Source: Lewinellaceae bacterium
GTDB lineage: Bacteria > Bacteroidota > Bacteroidia > Chitinophagales > Saprospiraceae
NCBI GenBank assembly: GCA_020636075.1
Contig: JACJYO010000013.1
Location: 70,607-134,606 of the forward strand
DNA: 64,000 nucleotides
Direction: 5' to 3'
How positions within the stretch are numbered: the stretch's first letter is position 1; every line of letters begins with the position of its first letter. Below, one piece after another: positions 23,848-33,700 of the stretch. The notes below the pieces were generated by a model. It ran no database searches. It was not told the origin of the DNA and saw nothing but the letters and a program-made list of their open reading frames with translations. Position numbers and translations under genes: made by a program.

Positions 23848-24543
23848 ATGGCACAACTAACAAAAAAACGCAAAGCCGTCGAAGGCAAAGTCGATCCGGA
23901 CAAGTTGTATCAACTGGACGAAGCGATGGGACTGGTCAAAGAGGTGAATACGACCAAATTTGACGCTTCGGTGGACGTGCATGTACGCATGGGTCTTGAC
24001 CCGCGGAAAGCCGATCAGGCGCTGCGGGGTACGGTATCCCTGCCGCATGGCACTGGTAAAACCAAACGTGTACTGGTTTTTTGCTCACCTGAAAAAGAAG
24101 CCGAGGCTAAAGAAGCCGGTGCTGATTTTGTAGGGCTTGATGAGTACATGCAAAAGATCAGCGATGGTTGGCTGGATGTCGACGTAATCGTCGCTACACC
24201 CAATGTAATGGGACAGCTGGGTAAGGTGGCTCGTATTCTGGGCCCCCGTGGTCTGATGCCCAACCCGAAAACAGGTACCGTAACGAATGACATTGCTTCG
24301 GCAGTGCAGGAAGTTAAGAAAGGTAAAATTGCTTTCCGGGTCGATAAGTTTGGCATCGTCCATGCTTCTGTCGGAAGGGTATCCTTTTCTCCGGAACAAC
24401 TGACGGACAACGCGCATGAACTCATCGCTACCTTGATCCGGATGAAGCCGTCGACCGCCAAAGGCGTGTACATGAAATCCGTTTCCGTGGCCAGCACTAT
24501 GAGCCCGGGAATTGCTGTTGATCCAAAGTCCATCAAAGTGTAA
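23848..24543 (+). CDS. rplA: 50S ribosomal protein L1
   Basis: At 231 residues it has the normal length. Conserved L1 blocks are VDVHVRMGLDPRKADQALRG, GTGKTKRVLVF, VIVATPNVMGQLGKVARILG, PRGLMPNPKTGTVT and KGKIAFRVDKFGIVH. L1 binds 23S rRNA at the stalk and in many bacteria represses its own L11-L1 mRNA; no leader site was identified here. A terminator-like hairpin follows directly. Confidence 0.97.
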   Translation: MAQLTKKRKAVEGKVDPDKLYQLDEAMGLVKEVNTTKFDASVDVHVRMGLDPRKADQALRGTVSLPHGTGKTKRVLVFCSPEKEAEAKEAGADFVGLDEYMQKISDGWLDVDVIVATPNVMGQLGKVARILGPRGLMPNPKTGTVTNDIASAVQEVKKGKIAFRVDKFGIVHASVGRVSFSPEQLTDNAHELIATLIRMKPSTAKGVYMKSVSVASTMSPGIAVDPKSIKV

Positions 24544-24544
24544 C

Positions 24545-24565
24545 ACGAGGCTCCGCCTCGTTTTG
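24545..24565 (+). terminator. Terminator-like hairpin between rplA and rplJ
   Basis: ACGAGGC (24545-24551), a 3-base loop, GCCTCGT (24555-24561) and a short T-run form a compact intrinsic-terminator shape 2 bases after the rplA stop and 33 bases before rplJ. It may be a partial attenuator splitting L11-L1 from L10-L7/L12. Confidence 0.55.
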
Positions 24566-24597
24566 CACAAATGACAAATGCTCAAATTTGATTAAAA

Positions 24598-25128
24598 ATG
24601 ACCAGAGAAGATAAAATAGCAGCAGTCGCAGAACTTAAAGAAGAGTTGGGTAACAGCCCGTTCTTCTATTTTGCCGACTCCTCAACCCTGTCGGTGGCCA
24701 AAATCAATCAGTTTCGCCGGATGGGCTTTGAAAAAGGGGTGAAGATCAAGGTGGCTAAAAACACCCTGATCCAAAAAGCCCTGGAAACAGAGCCCGAGGA
24801 AAAAGGCTATGCAGCCCTTTTCGAAACACTGAAAGGCCCGACAACTATCCTGATTGCTTCAAACCCGAAGGCGCCGGCCAAACTCATCGAAGAGTTTCGC
24901 AAATCGGACGAACGCCCGATCCTGAAAGCAGCCTACATCGATTCCGAAGTGTTTATTGGTGATGATCAGTTGAAAATGCTGACCAAACTGAAAACGAAGG
25001 AAGAGTTGGTGGGTGAGATCATTGGCTTGTTGCAATCGCCAGCGCGCAGACTTTCGAGCATGATTACCGCTACCGGTGGCAAAATTGCCGGTATCGTGAA
25101 AACGCTTGAAGAACGCGAAGGCGCATAA
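24598..25128 (+). CDS. rplJ: 50S ribosomal protein L10
   Basis: The 176-residue protein begins MTREDKIAAVAELKEEL and has the rRNA-binding KGVKIKVAKNTLIQKAL and GPTTILIASNPKAPAKLI. The C-terminal helix (RRLSSMITATGGKIAGIVKTLEER, in pieces) docks L7/L12 dimers. It is followed by rplL after 177 bases. Confidence 0.96.
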   Translation: MTREDKIAAVAELKEELGNSPFFYFADSSTLSVAKINQFRRMGFEKGVKIKVAKNTLIQKALETEPEEKGYAALFETLKGPTTILIASNPKAPAKLIEEFRKSDERPILKAAYIDSEVFIGDDQLKMLTKLKTKEELVGEIIGLLQSPARRLSSMITATGGKIAGIVKTLEEREGA

Positions 25129-25305
25129 TTGAAATGGCAATGGCGTATCGGCATCCGAATGTTGCCGACACCCTGCGCCCCTTAATTTGGCTTCCAAGTA
25201 CGCACTATATGCGACCTCCCCAAGACCTACTTGTTAACCTCAAGTTTTATAACACCCGAACCTTACACAACATTTGCAAATCACTTTTTAAATTTATCTA
25301 GCAGA

Positions 25306-25692
25306 ATGGCAGATTTGAAAGCACTGGCCGAACAACTGGTAAGCCTTACCATTAAAGAGGCCAACGAACTGGGCAACATCTTGAAGGATGAATATGGCAT
25401 TGAACCGGCTGCTTCCGCAGTAGCAGTCGCTGCAGGCCCCGCTGCCGGCGGTGGCGGCGGCGAAGCTGCTCCGGCCGAAAAAACGGAATTCGATGTCTTC
25501 CTGAAAGACGTAGGCGCAAACAAACTCAACGTCGTGAAAGAGGTGAAAAACATCCTCGGCCTGGGTTTGAAAGAGGCTAAAGATCTGGTAGACGGTGCTC
25601 CAAGCGAACTGAAAACCGGCGTGAATAAAGCAGAAGCAGAATCGATCAAAACTGCTTTGGAAGGCGCTGGTGCTGTAGTCGAGATTAAGTAA
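25306..25692 (+). CDS. rplL: 50S ribosomal protein L7/L12
   Basis: I start at the ATG at 25306 (128 residues); the longer reading includes a non-conserved leader. The N-terminal dimerisation domain is MADLKALAEQLVSLTIKEAN, followed by an Ala/Gly-rich hinge (AAGPAAGGGGGEAAPAE). The factor-binding C-terminal domain has KTEFDVFLKDVGANKLNVVK and LGLGLKEAKDLVDGAP. It recruits translational GTPases such as the EF-Tu encoded upstream. Confidence 0.97.
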   Translation: MADLKALAEQLVSLTIKEANELGNILKDEYGIEPAASAVAVAAGPAAGGGGGEAAPAEKTEFDVFLKDVGANKLNVVKEVKNILGLGLKEAKDLVDGAPSELKTGVNKAEAESIKTALEGAGAVVEIK

Positions 25693-25824
25693 GCGATCGG
25701 TGTTTGTGGCGCCTTCCTTCCCGAAGAAAGCTGTCCATGTTTTGTGTCTTTGTACAAGGCACGCCACCTTTTGACTTACGATTTCGACTTTATGTTCGGC
25801 ACAACTACTTTTTTATTTTTATTG

Positions 25825-25887
25825 CAGACGATTGGGCTTAACGCATCCCCGACTTTGGGTCGGGTGCGTTAAGCCTATCGGCGTCTG
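25825..25887 (+). promoter_or_regulatory. Long hairpin in the rplL-rpoB spacer
   Basis: CAGACG (25825-25830) pairs with CGTCTG (25882-25887), and inside it GGGCTTAACGCA pairs with TGCGTTAAGCC, closing on CCCCGAC/GTCGGG with a short loop. The stem is about 25 bp with a few bulges and no downstream T-run. In E. coli the equivalent spacer holds an attenuator and an RNase III site; a similar role here is inference. Apart from this stem the 327-base rplL-rpoB gap shows nothing recognisable. Confidence 0.7.
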
Positions 25888-26019
25888 TACCGGTGCAGGT
25901 AGGAAAACTTTTTCAGCAGTTCAAACGTTTAGTTTGTACTCCTTTCCTCCCGCCTTCCCAACCCGGCCTCAAAAGACGAGGCCGATCTGCAAATCGCACA
26001 CAAGCATATTTTGCATAAA

Positions 26020-29000
26020 ATGACCAATAACGGCACAACCAATGGGGTAATTCCCAAAACCGGAGTTCAAGAGCGCGTCAATTTTGGTAAAATCCGCCTC
26101 GCCGGTCACTACCCCGACCTCCTTGAAATCCAACTCAAATCGTTCCAGGAATTTTTCCAGCTGGAAACTACACCGGAAAACCGCGCTGCGGAAGGCTTGT
26201 ATAAGGTATTCACCGAAAACTTCCCTATCACAGACGCCCGGAATATTTTCAACCTGGAATTCCTCGACTACTTTGTCGATCCTCCCCGCTACACCATCGA
26301 CGAGTGTATGCAGCGTGGCCTGACCTACTCGGTGCCACTCAAAGCAAAACTCCGTCTGTCGTGTAACGATGAGGAACACATCGACTTCCAGACGATCGTT
26401 CAGGATGTGTTTCTGGGCAATATTCCCTACATGACCCCCAAAGGCACCTTTGTCATCAACGGGGCCGAGCGGGTTATTGTATCCCAGTTGCACCGTTCGC
26501 CTGGCGTATTCTTTGGCCAAAGTTTTCACCCGAACGGCACCAAGATTTACAGTGCCCGGGTGATTCCGTTCAAAGGCGCCTGGATGGAATTTGCCACCGA
26601 CATCAACCTCGTGATGTATGCGTACATCGACCGGAAAAAGAAATTTCCTGTCACCACGCTGCTGCGCGCTATTGGGTTTGACTCGGACAAAGCCATTCTC
26701 GACCTGTTCAATCTTGCCGATGAGGTGCCCTGCACCCGGGAAAATCTCGAGGCTGCCATCGGGCGGAAACTCGCAGCCCGTGTGTTGAAAAGCTGGACGG
26801 AAGACTTCGTTGACGAAGATACCGGTGAGGTTGTAACTATCCCGCGTAACGAAGTTATTCTCGAGCGCGACACCATGATCGACGAGGAAAATATCGAACA
26901 GATCCTCGATGCCGGTACGACGACGATTATCCTTCAGCGCACGGATATCGATGAAGACTTTTCGATCATCTACAACACGCTGCAAAAAGACCCGACTTCG
27001 AGCGAACTTGAAGCCGTGACATATATCTACCGTCAACTGCGCGGTTCTGATCCGCCCGATGATGAAACTGCACGCGGCATCATCGACAAGCTCTTCTTCT
27101 CCGACAAGCGGTACAACCTCGGTGAAGTAGGTCGCTTTAAGATCAACCGCAAACTGAAACTGGACATTGATACCGATAACCTGGTATTGACGAAAGAGGA
27201 CATTATCGCCATCGTTCGTTACATCGTCAGCTTGATCAATAACAAGGCTGAGATTGACGATATCGACCACTTGTCGAACCGCCGTGTGCGTACAGTGGGC
27301 GAGCAATTGTATGCTCAGTTCGGCGTTGGTTTGGCCCGTATGGCCCGTACCATCCGCGAACGGATGAATGTGCGCGACAACGAGGTATTCACGCCGGTCG
27401 ACCTGATCAATGCGCGTACGTTGTCGTCTGTGATCAACTCCTTTTTTGGCACCAGCCAGTTGTCGCAGTTTCTGGATCAGACCAATCCGCTTTCCGAAAT
27501 TACCCACAAACGGCGTATTTCGGCACTTGGCCCCGGTGGTCTGAGCCGCGAACGTGCTGGTTTTGAGGTGCGTGACGTACACTACTCCCACTATGGCCGT
27601 CTTTGCACCATTGAAACGCCGGAGGGCCCGAACATCGGTCTGATCTCCACGTTGTGCACACACGCCAAGATCAACAAAATGGGTTTTCTCGAAACCCCAT
27701 ACCGTCAGGTAAAAGAGGGTAAGGTGGTCATGGCGGGTGATGTTGAGTACTTGTCGGCTGAAGCGGAAGATTTCCGCAAGATCGCACAGGCCAACACGCC
27801 GGTGAATGAAAAAGGCGCTTTCATGGAAGACCGCGTTCGCTCCCGGGAGCATGGCGACTTCCCTATCCTGACGCCCGATGAGGTGGAATACATCGATGTA
27901 GCACCCAACCAAATTGTGGGTGTTTCAGCCTCGCTGATTCCGTTCCTTGAAAACGATGATGCCAACCGTGCCCTCATGGGCTCCAACATGCAACGGCAGG
28001 CTGTGCCGCTTATCCGCCCAAGCTCGCCGATCGTAGGTACGGGCCTGGAGGCCAAAGTGGCGCGCGATAGCCGCATGTTGATCAACGCTGAGGGTTCCGG
28101 AGTGGTGGAATATGTGGATGCCAACGAGATTATCATCCACTACGACCGCACCGAGGAAGACCAACTGGTTTCTTTTGAAGATGCGCGCAAAACCTATAAC
28201 CTGACCAAGTTCATGCGGACCAACCAAGGTACCTGCATCAACCTGAAGCCCATCGTCCGTCGTGGACAACGGGTGGACGAAGGGGATATTCTTTGCGAAG
28301 GCTACGCTACTGAAAACGGCGAATTGGCCTTGGGCCAAAACCTGAAAGTGGCCTTCATGCCCTGGAAAGGTTACAACTTCGAGGATGCCATCGTGCTCTC
28401 CGAACGCGTTGTTCAGGAAGACGTATTCACTTCCATCCACATCGAACACTTCGAAATGGATGTACGGGATACCAAACTCGGTGAAGAAGAACTCACTGCT
28501 GATATTCCGAACGTGAGTGAAGACGCCACCAAGGACCTCGACGAAAACGGTATCATCCGTATCGGCGCATGGGCCAAGGAAGGTGATATTTTGATCGGTA
28601 AAATCACGCCGAAAGGGGAGACCGACCCGACTCCGGAGGAAAAACTGCTGCGCGCCATTTTTGGCGACAAAGCAGGCGACGTGAAAGATGCTTCCCTCAA
28701 GGTGCCGCCCAGTATTAATGGTGTGGTGATTGACAAGCAACTCTTCGCCCGCGCCAAGAAAGATAAAGTGCAGAAAGAGCAGGAAAAAGCCCTGCTCGAT
28801 AAACTGGATGACGAGCACGCAATCAACCTGAACAACCTGAAAACAATCCTCGTGGATAAACTTCAGGTATTGGTGAAAGATAAAATTACCAACGGCGTAC
28901 GCAGTATTTATGGCGAGGAAATGGTACCGAAAGGCACTAAACTCTCTATCCAGGTGCTGCGCGATCAGATTGACTACAGCCAGGTGGATTATGCCAACTG

Positions 29001-29859
29001 GACCGGTGAGAAGGATATCGACAAACCCATCGCCCGCCTGTTGCACAACTACAGCATCAAGGTGAATGAGGAAGTGGGCCGTTATAAGCGCGAAAAATTC
29101 AACGTCAGCATCGGTGACGAACTCCCGGCAGGCGTTTTGAAACTCGCGAAAGTATACCTGGCTAAAAAACGCAAACTCAAAGTAGGCGATAAACTGGCAG
29201 GCCGCCACGGGAACAAAGGTATTGTGAGCCGTATTGTGCGGATCGAAGACATGCCTTTCCTTGCAGATGGCACGCCGGTGGATGTCGTACTCAACCCATT
29301 GGGTGTACCTTCGCGTATGAACCTTGGGCAGATCTTTGAAACGGTTCTTGGTTGGGCAGGCGAGCGCCTCGGCGTCAAGTTTGCCACACCGATCTTCGAC
29401 GGTGCAAAAACAGATGAGGTAGAACAGTGGATTGAGCAGGCCAGCTTGCCCGAACTCGGACAAACCTACCTGCACGATGGCGAAACCGGCGACCGCTTCC
29501 ACCAGAAGGCTACTGTGGGCGTGATCTACATGCTCAAACTCAGCCACATGGTGGACGACAAGATGCACGCCCGTTCGATCGGCCCGTACTCGCTCATCAC
29601 CCAGCAGCCACTGGGCGGTAAGGCGCAGTTTGGTGGCCAGCGTTTCGGGGAAATGGAAGTGTGGGCTCTTGAAGCCTACGGTGCTTCCAACATCCTGCAG
29701 GAATTGCTGACCTTCAAGTCAGATGATATTCAGGGTCGTGCCAAAGCATACGAAGCCATTGTGAAGGGCGATAATCTGCCGGAAGCGAACATTCCGGAAT
29801 CGTTCAACGTACTGGTGCACGAATTGCGTGGCCTCGCTCTTGATGTGAAGTTTGATTAA
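26020..29859 (+). CDS. rpoB: DNA-directed RNA polymerase subunit beta
   Basis: I choose the ATG at 26020 (1279 residues) over an in-frame TTG at 26011. Beta-subunit landmarks are present: PRYTIDECMQRGLTYSVPL, the rifampicin region (FFGTSQLSQFLDQTNPLSEITHKRR, in pieces), GPGGLSRERAGFEVRDVHYSHYGR, ETPEGPNIGLI, the KGYNFEDAI active-site segment, the GRHGNKG motif, and the C-terminal GGKAQFGGQRFGEMEVWALEAYGA. It carries catalytic contacts of the core polymerase. Unusually, the next gene is not rpoC but an FkbM methyltransferase. Confidence 0.99.
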   Translation: MTNNGTTNGVIPKTGVQERVNFGKIRLAGHYPDLLEIQLKSFQEFFQLETTPENRAAEGLYKVFTENFPITDARNIFNLEFLDYFVDPPRYTIDECMQRGLTYSVPLKAKLRLSCNDEEHIDFQTIVQDVFLGNIPYMTPKGTFVINGAERVIVSQLHRSPGVFFGQSFHPNGTKIYSARVIPFKGAWMEFATDINLVMYAYIDRKKKFPVTTLLRAIGFDSDKAILDLFNLADEVPCTRENLEAAIGRKLAARVLKSWTEDFVDEDTGEVVTIPRNEVILERDTMIDEENIEQILDAGTTTIILQRTDIDEDFSIIYNTLQKDPTSSELEAVTYIYRQLRGSDPPDDETARGIIDKLFFSDKRYNLGEVGRFKINRKLKLDIDTDNLVLTKEDIIAIVRYIVSLINNKAEIDDIDHLSNRRVRTVGEQLYAQFGVGLARMARTIRERMNVRDNEVFTPVDLINARTLSSVINSFFGTSQLSQFLDQTNPLSEITHKRRISALGPGGLSRERAGFEVRDVHYSHYGRLCTIETPEGPNIGLISTLCTHAKINKMGFLETPYRQVKEGKVVMAGDVEYLSAEAEDFRKIAQANTPVNEKGAFMEDRVRSREHGDFPILTPDEVEYIDVAPNQIVGVSASLIPFLENDDANRALMGSNMQRQAVPLIRPSSPIVGTGLEAKVARDSRMLINAEGSGVVEYVDANEIIIHYDRTEEDQLVSFEDARKTYNLTKFMRTNQGTCINLKPIVRRGQRVDEGDILCEGYATENGELALGQNLKVAFMPWKGYNFEDAIVLSERVVQEDVFTSIHIEHFEMDVRDTKLGEEELTADIPNVSEDATKDLDENGIIRIGAWAKEGDILIGKITPKGETDPTPEEKLLRAIFGDKAGDVKDASLKVPPSINGVVIDKQLFARAKKDKVQKEQEKALLDKLDDEHAINLNNLKTILVDKLQVLVKDKITNGVRSIYGEEMVPKGTKLSIQVLRDQIDYSQVDYANWTGEKDIDKPIARLLHNYSIKVNEEVGRYKREKFNVSIGDELPAGVLKLAKVYLAKKRKLKVGDKLAGRHGNKGIVSRIVRIEDMPFLADGTPVDVVLNPLGVPSRMNLGQIFETVLGWAGERLGVKFATPIFDGAKTDEVEQWIEQASLPELGQTYLHDGETGDRFHQKATVGVIYMLKLSHMVDDKMHARSIGPYSLITQQPLGGKAQFGGQRFGEMEVWALEAYGASNILQELLTFKSDDIQGRAKAYEAIVKGDNLPEANIPESFNVLVHELRGLALDVKFD

Positions 29860-29867
29860 CGAATATG

Positions 29868-29900
29868 CCGGGCGACAGGCTCTCAAAGCTTGTCGCCCGG
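29868..29900 (+). terminator. Strong hairpin directly after rpoB
   Basis: CCGGGCGACAGGC (29868-29880) pairs with GCTTGTCGCCCGG (29888-29900), 13 bp with one G-U pair and a 7-base loop. T-rich but interrupted sequence follows (ATAATACTTGTACTTTTTTC). It could be a partial terminator or mRNA-processing stem between rpoB and the inserted gene. Confidence 0.6.
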
Positions 29901-29934
29901 ATAATACTTGTACTTTTTTCGACCGATCCAACAT

Positions 29935-30699
29935 ATGAGCGTCAGCAGCGTCCAGCATTTGCGCAGAGATTTTAACCTGCTCAAATTCCATACTAAGTGT
30001 TGGCTTGCCGGTAGCTACTTTACGCTCCTTGGAAAGAAAAAAGCAAAATTGGACGGGGTAGAGGTGTTGGTGCCATACGAGGTGACTGACATCCGGTTGC
30101 GGGGACAATTTCAAATAAAAAGCTACGAGAAACACGAGCGCCGTTATTTGAAAAAATATGTGCACCCGGAATCAAGTATTCTTGAACTGGGCGGTTGTAT
30201 CGGCATTGTGGCCTGTGTGGCCAACAGCCTGCTCCGCCACCCCAAACGCCACGTAGTCGTTGAGGCCAACCCGGAACTGGTGCCTTACATCGAGCGGAAT
30301 AAACAACATACAGGAAGCGCATTCGCTATTGAAAACTGTATGGTGTCGGATCAAGCGGAAAATGATTTTTACATCGGTCCGAGTATCGGCGAAAGTAGTG
30401 CCCGGCGGAAATCACTGAAAAAGATCAGTGTGCCCGGCAGAACGATCGCCCAGTTGGAACAAAAACACCAGCTGCAGTTTGATACGCTCATCATCGATAT
30501 CGAAGGCGCCGAGTTGGATTTCTTTCGGGAAAATAAAACCTGGCTCCGGCGTTTGAACACCGTAATCCTGGAAACCCACCCGCACCCGGAAATGCTTTCA
30601 GACGAGGAAGTTGCTGAGTGCCGGAATATCCTCGAGGAGGCAGGTTTACACCTCCGCGTACAAGCTGGCCCGGTTTGGGTGCTGACCCGCGACGTTTAA
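29935..30699 (+). CDS. FkbM-family SAM-dependent methyltransferase, inserted between rpoB and rpoC
   Basis: I start at 29935 (254 residues), dropping a nine-residue non-conserved leader. The Rossmann-fold methyltransferase signature is SSILELGGCIGIVACVANSL, followed by HVVVEANPELVPYIERNK and the motif DTLIIDIEGAELDFF, typical of FkbM enzymes, with VILETHPH near the end. Known FkbM proteins O-methylate sugars or antibiotics, and the substrate here is unknown. The gene sits in the same direction between rpoB (76 bases away) and rpoC (51 bases away), where bacteria normally have no gene. If co-transcribed it would be expressed with RNA polymerase. Confidence 0.88.
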   Translation: MSVSSVQHLRRDFNLLKFHTKCWLAGSYFTLLGKKKAKLDGVEVLVPYEVTDIRLRGQFQIKSYEKHERRYLKKYVHPESSILELGGCIGIVACVANSLLRHPKRHVVVEANPELVPYIERNKQHTGSAFAIENCMVSDQAENDFYIGPSIGESSARRKSLKKISVPGRTIAQLEQKHQLQFDTLIIDIEGAELDFFRENKTWLRRLNTVILETHPHPEMLSDEEVAECRNILEEAGLHLRVQAGPVWVLTRDV

Positions 30700-30750
30700 T
30701 CCGCTCTGATAACCCCTTTGAAAATTTGACCACATTTTTAGCTCAAGCAT

Positions 30751-33700
30751 ATGCCGTTTAAAAAGAAAAGTAACAAAACTGATCAAAACTTCGACAGCAT
30801 TACCATTAGCCTGGCGAGCCCCGACGAAATTCTGGAGCGCAGCTATGGCGAGGTGCTGAAGCCGGAAACCATCAACTACCGCTCGTATAAACCCGAGCGC
30901 GATGGTTTGTTTTGCGAACGCATTTTCGGTCCGGTAAAGGACTACGAATGCTACTGCGGGAAGTACAAGCGTATCCGGTACAAGGGTATCGTTTGCGACC
31001 GTTGCGGGGTGGAGGTTACTGAAAAGAAAGTGCGCCGCGAACGCATGGGTCACATCAAACTGGTGGTACCTGTGGTGCATATTTGGTTTTTCAAAAGCCT
31101 GCCCAACAAAATCGGCTACATCCTCGGGGTTTCGTCCAAAAAACTCGAATCGATTGTTTACTACGAGCGCTACGTGGTGATCAACCCTGGTATCAAGGGC
31201 GATGAAGGAATCAGCCGCATGGACCTGCTGACCGAGGAGGAATACCTGGAAATTCTCGAAGGCTTGCCCAAGGACAACCAACTCCTTGATGACAGCCATC
31301 CCGATAAATTTGTGGCTAAAATGGGCGCCGAAGCGGTCCACCACCTGTTGAGCACGCTCAACTTGGATGACCTGGCTGCGCAACTACGTCATGAAGCCAA
31401 TACTGAGGCCAGCCAACAGAAAAAAGCCGATGCCAACAAGCGCTTGCGCGTGGTAGAAGCATTCCGGAACGGCCTCGAAACTTCCGGTCAACGCCCGGAA
31501 TGGTCGGTGATTCACTACCTGCCGGTAGTACCACCCGAACTGCGCCCGTTGGTGCCGCTCGATGGTGGCCGTTTCGCCTCTTCTGACCTGAACGACCTGT
31601 ACCGTCGCGTTATCATTCGCAATAACCGCCTCAAGCGCTTGCTCGAGATCAAAGCGCCGGAGGTTATCCTTCGTAACGAAAAACGGATGCTTCAGGAAGC
31701 CGTTGACTCCCTCTTCGACAATTCGCGGAAATCGAACGCCGTGAAAGCCGAAGGTGGCCGCGCCCTGAAGTCGCTGTCGGATATCCTGAAAGGTAAACAA
31801 GGCCGTTTCCGTCAAAACCTGCTCGGTAAGCGTGTCGACTACTCCGGCCGTTCGGTCATTGTGGTAGGTCCGACACTTAACCTCCATGAATGTGGTTTGC
31901 CGAAGGCAATGGCTGCCGAGTTGTTTAAGCCGTTTATTATTCGGAAACTCATTGAGCGCGGTATTGTCAAAACCGTAAAATCGGCTAAAAAACTGGTCGA
32001 CCGCAAAGATCAGGTGATCTGGGAGATCCTGGAAAACATCCTGCGTGGTCACCCGGTAATGCTTAACCGTGCCCCGACGCTGCACCGCCTCTCCATTCAG
32101 GCGTTTCAGCCCCGGCTTATCGAAGGTAAGGCCATTCAACTGCACCCGCTTGTTTGTACGGCGTTCAACGCCGACTTCGACGGTGACCAGATGGCGGTAC
32201 ACGTGCCGCTGAGCCACTCCGCTATCCTGGAAGCCCAGGTGCTGATGCTCTCGAGCCACAATATGCTCAACCCTCAGGATGGTTCGCCGATTACCCTGCC
32301 TTCGCAGGACATGGTACTTGGCCTGTACTACCTGACCAAAGAGCGGCAGTCAATTCCTGAAAATCCGGTGCTCGGTGAAGGCCGGAAATTCTACTCACCG
32401 GAAGAGGTATTGATTGCCTACAATGAAAAACAACTCGACTTGCACGCCGGTATCGAATGCCGTGTGGAGCAGGAAGAGAACGGACAGGTTGTGCACAAGC
32501 GGCTCAAAACGACCGTTGGTCGGGTGCTGTTCAATCAGTCTGTGCCGAATGGCGTGCCGTTCATCAACGAACTGCTGACCAAGCGCAACCTGAAAGTGAT
32601 TATCGGCGAAATTATCCAGCGCACCAATTTCCGACTGACGGCCGAGTTTCTCGATGCCATCAAGGAAATGGGCTTCGGATGGGCCTTCAAAGCCGGTTTG
32701 TCCTTTAACCTGGGTGACCTGATCATTCCCGAGTTGAAGAAAACCGTACTGGAATCTGCCCAGGAAGAAGTCGATGAGGTTTGGGAAAACTACAACATGG
32801 GTCTGATTACCTACAACGAACGGTACAACCAGATCATCGATAAGTGGACTTACGCGGATAACCGCATCACCGACCGCCTCATGCAGGAGCTGAGCCAGCA
32901 CAAACAAGGCTTCAACTCCGTATTCATGATGCTTGACTCCGGTGCACGTGGTTCCAAACAGCAGATCAAACAGCTGTGTGGCTTGCGTGGTCTGATGGCT
33001 AAACCCCGGAAGTCGGGTGATACCGGAGCGGCGATCATTGAGAACCCGATCCTGTCGAACTTCCTCGAAGGGCTTTCCGTTCAGGAATACTTCATCTCTA
33101 CGCACGGTGCCCGTAAGGGTCTGGCCGATACGGCTTTGAAAACAGCCGACGCCGGTTACCTGACGCGTCGTCTGGTAGACGTAGCCCAGGATGTGGTGAT
33201 CCGCGAAGAAGATTGCAGCACGCTGCGAGGTATCGATACTTCCGCGCTCAAAGAAGGTGACAAGATCATTCAGCAGCTGTCAGAGCGGATCAAAGGCCGG
33301 TTCAGCCTCCACGATATTTACCATCCGGAATCGGACGAACTGATCATTGCTGCTGGCGACTATATCAGCGAGCGTATTGCGATCGATATCGACACTGCCG
33401 GTGTTGAAATGGTCACCATCCGTTCAGTGCTCACTTGCGAAAGCCGGCACGGCGTATGCGCCAAATGCTACGGTAAAAACCTTGCAACGGGCCGTGTAGC
33501 CGAGATGGGCGACGCCGTGGGTATCATTGCCGCACAGTCGATCGGTGAGCCGGGTACCCAGCTTACCCTGCGTACCTTCCACACGGGTGGTACGGCCATG
33601 ATCGGCAAAACGGAAAACGAAATCGTTACCCGTAACGCCGGCAAGATCGAGTTCGACTCCATCAAAACGATCAGCAGTACCAATGCCGAAGGCGAGAAAA

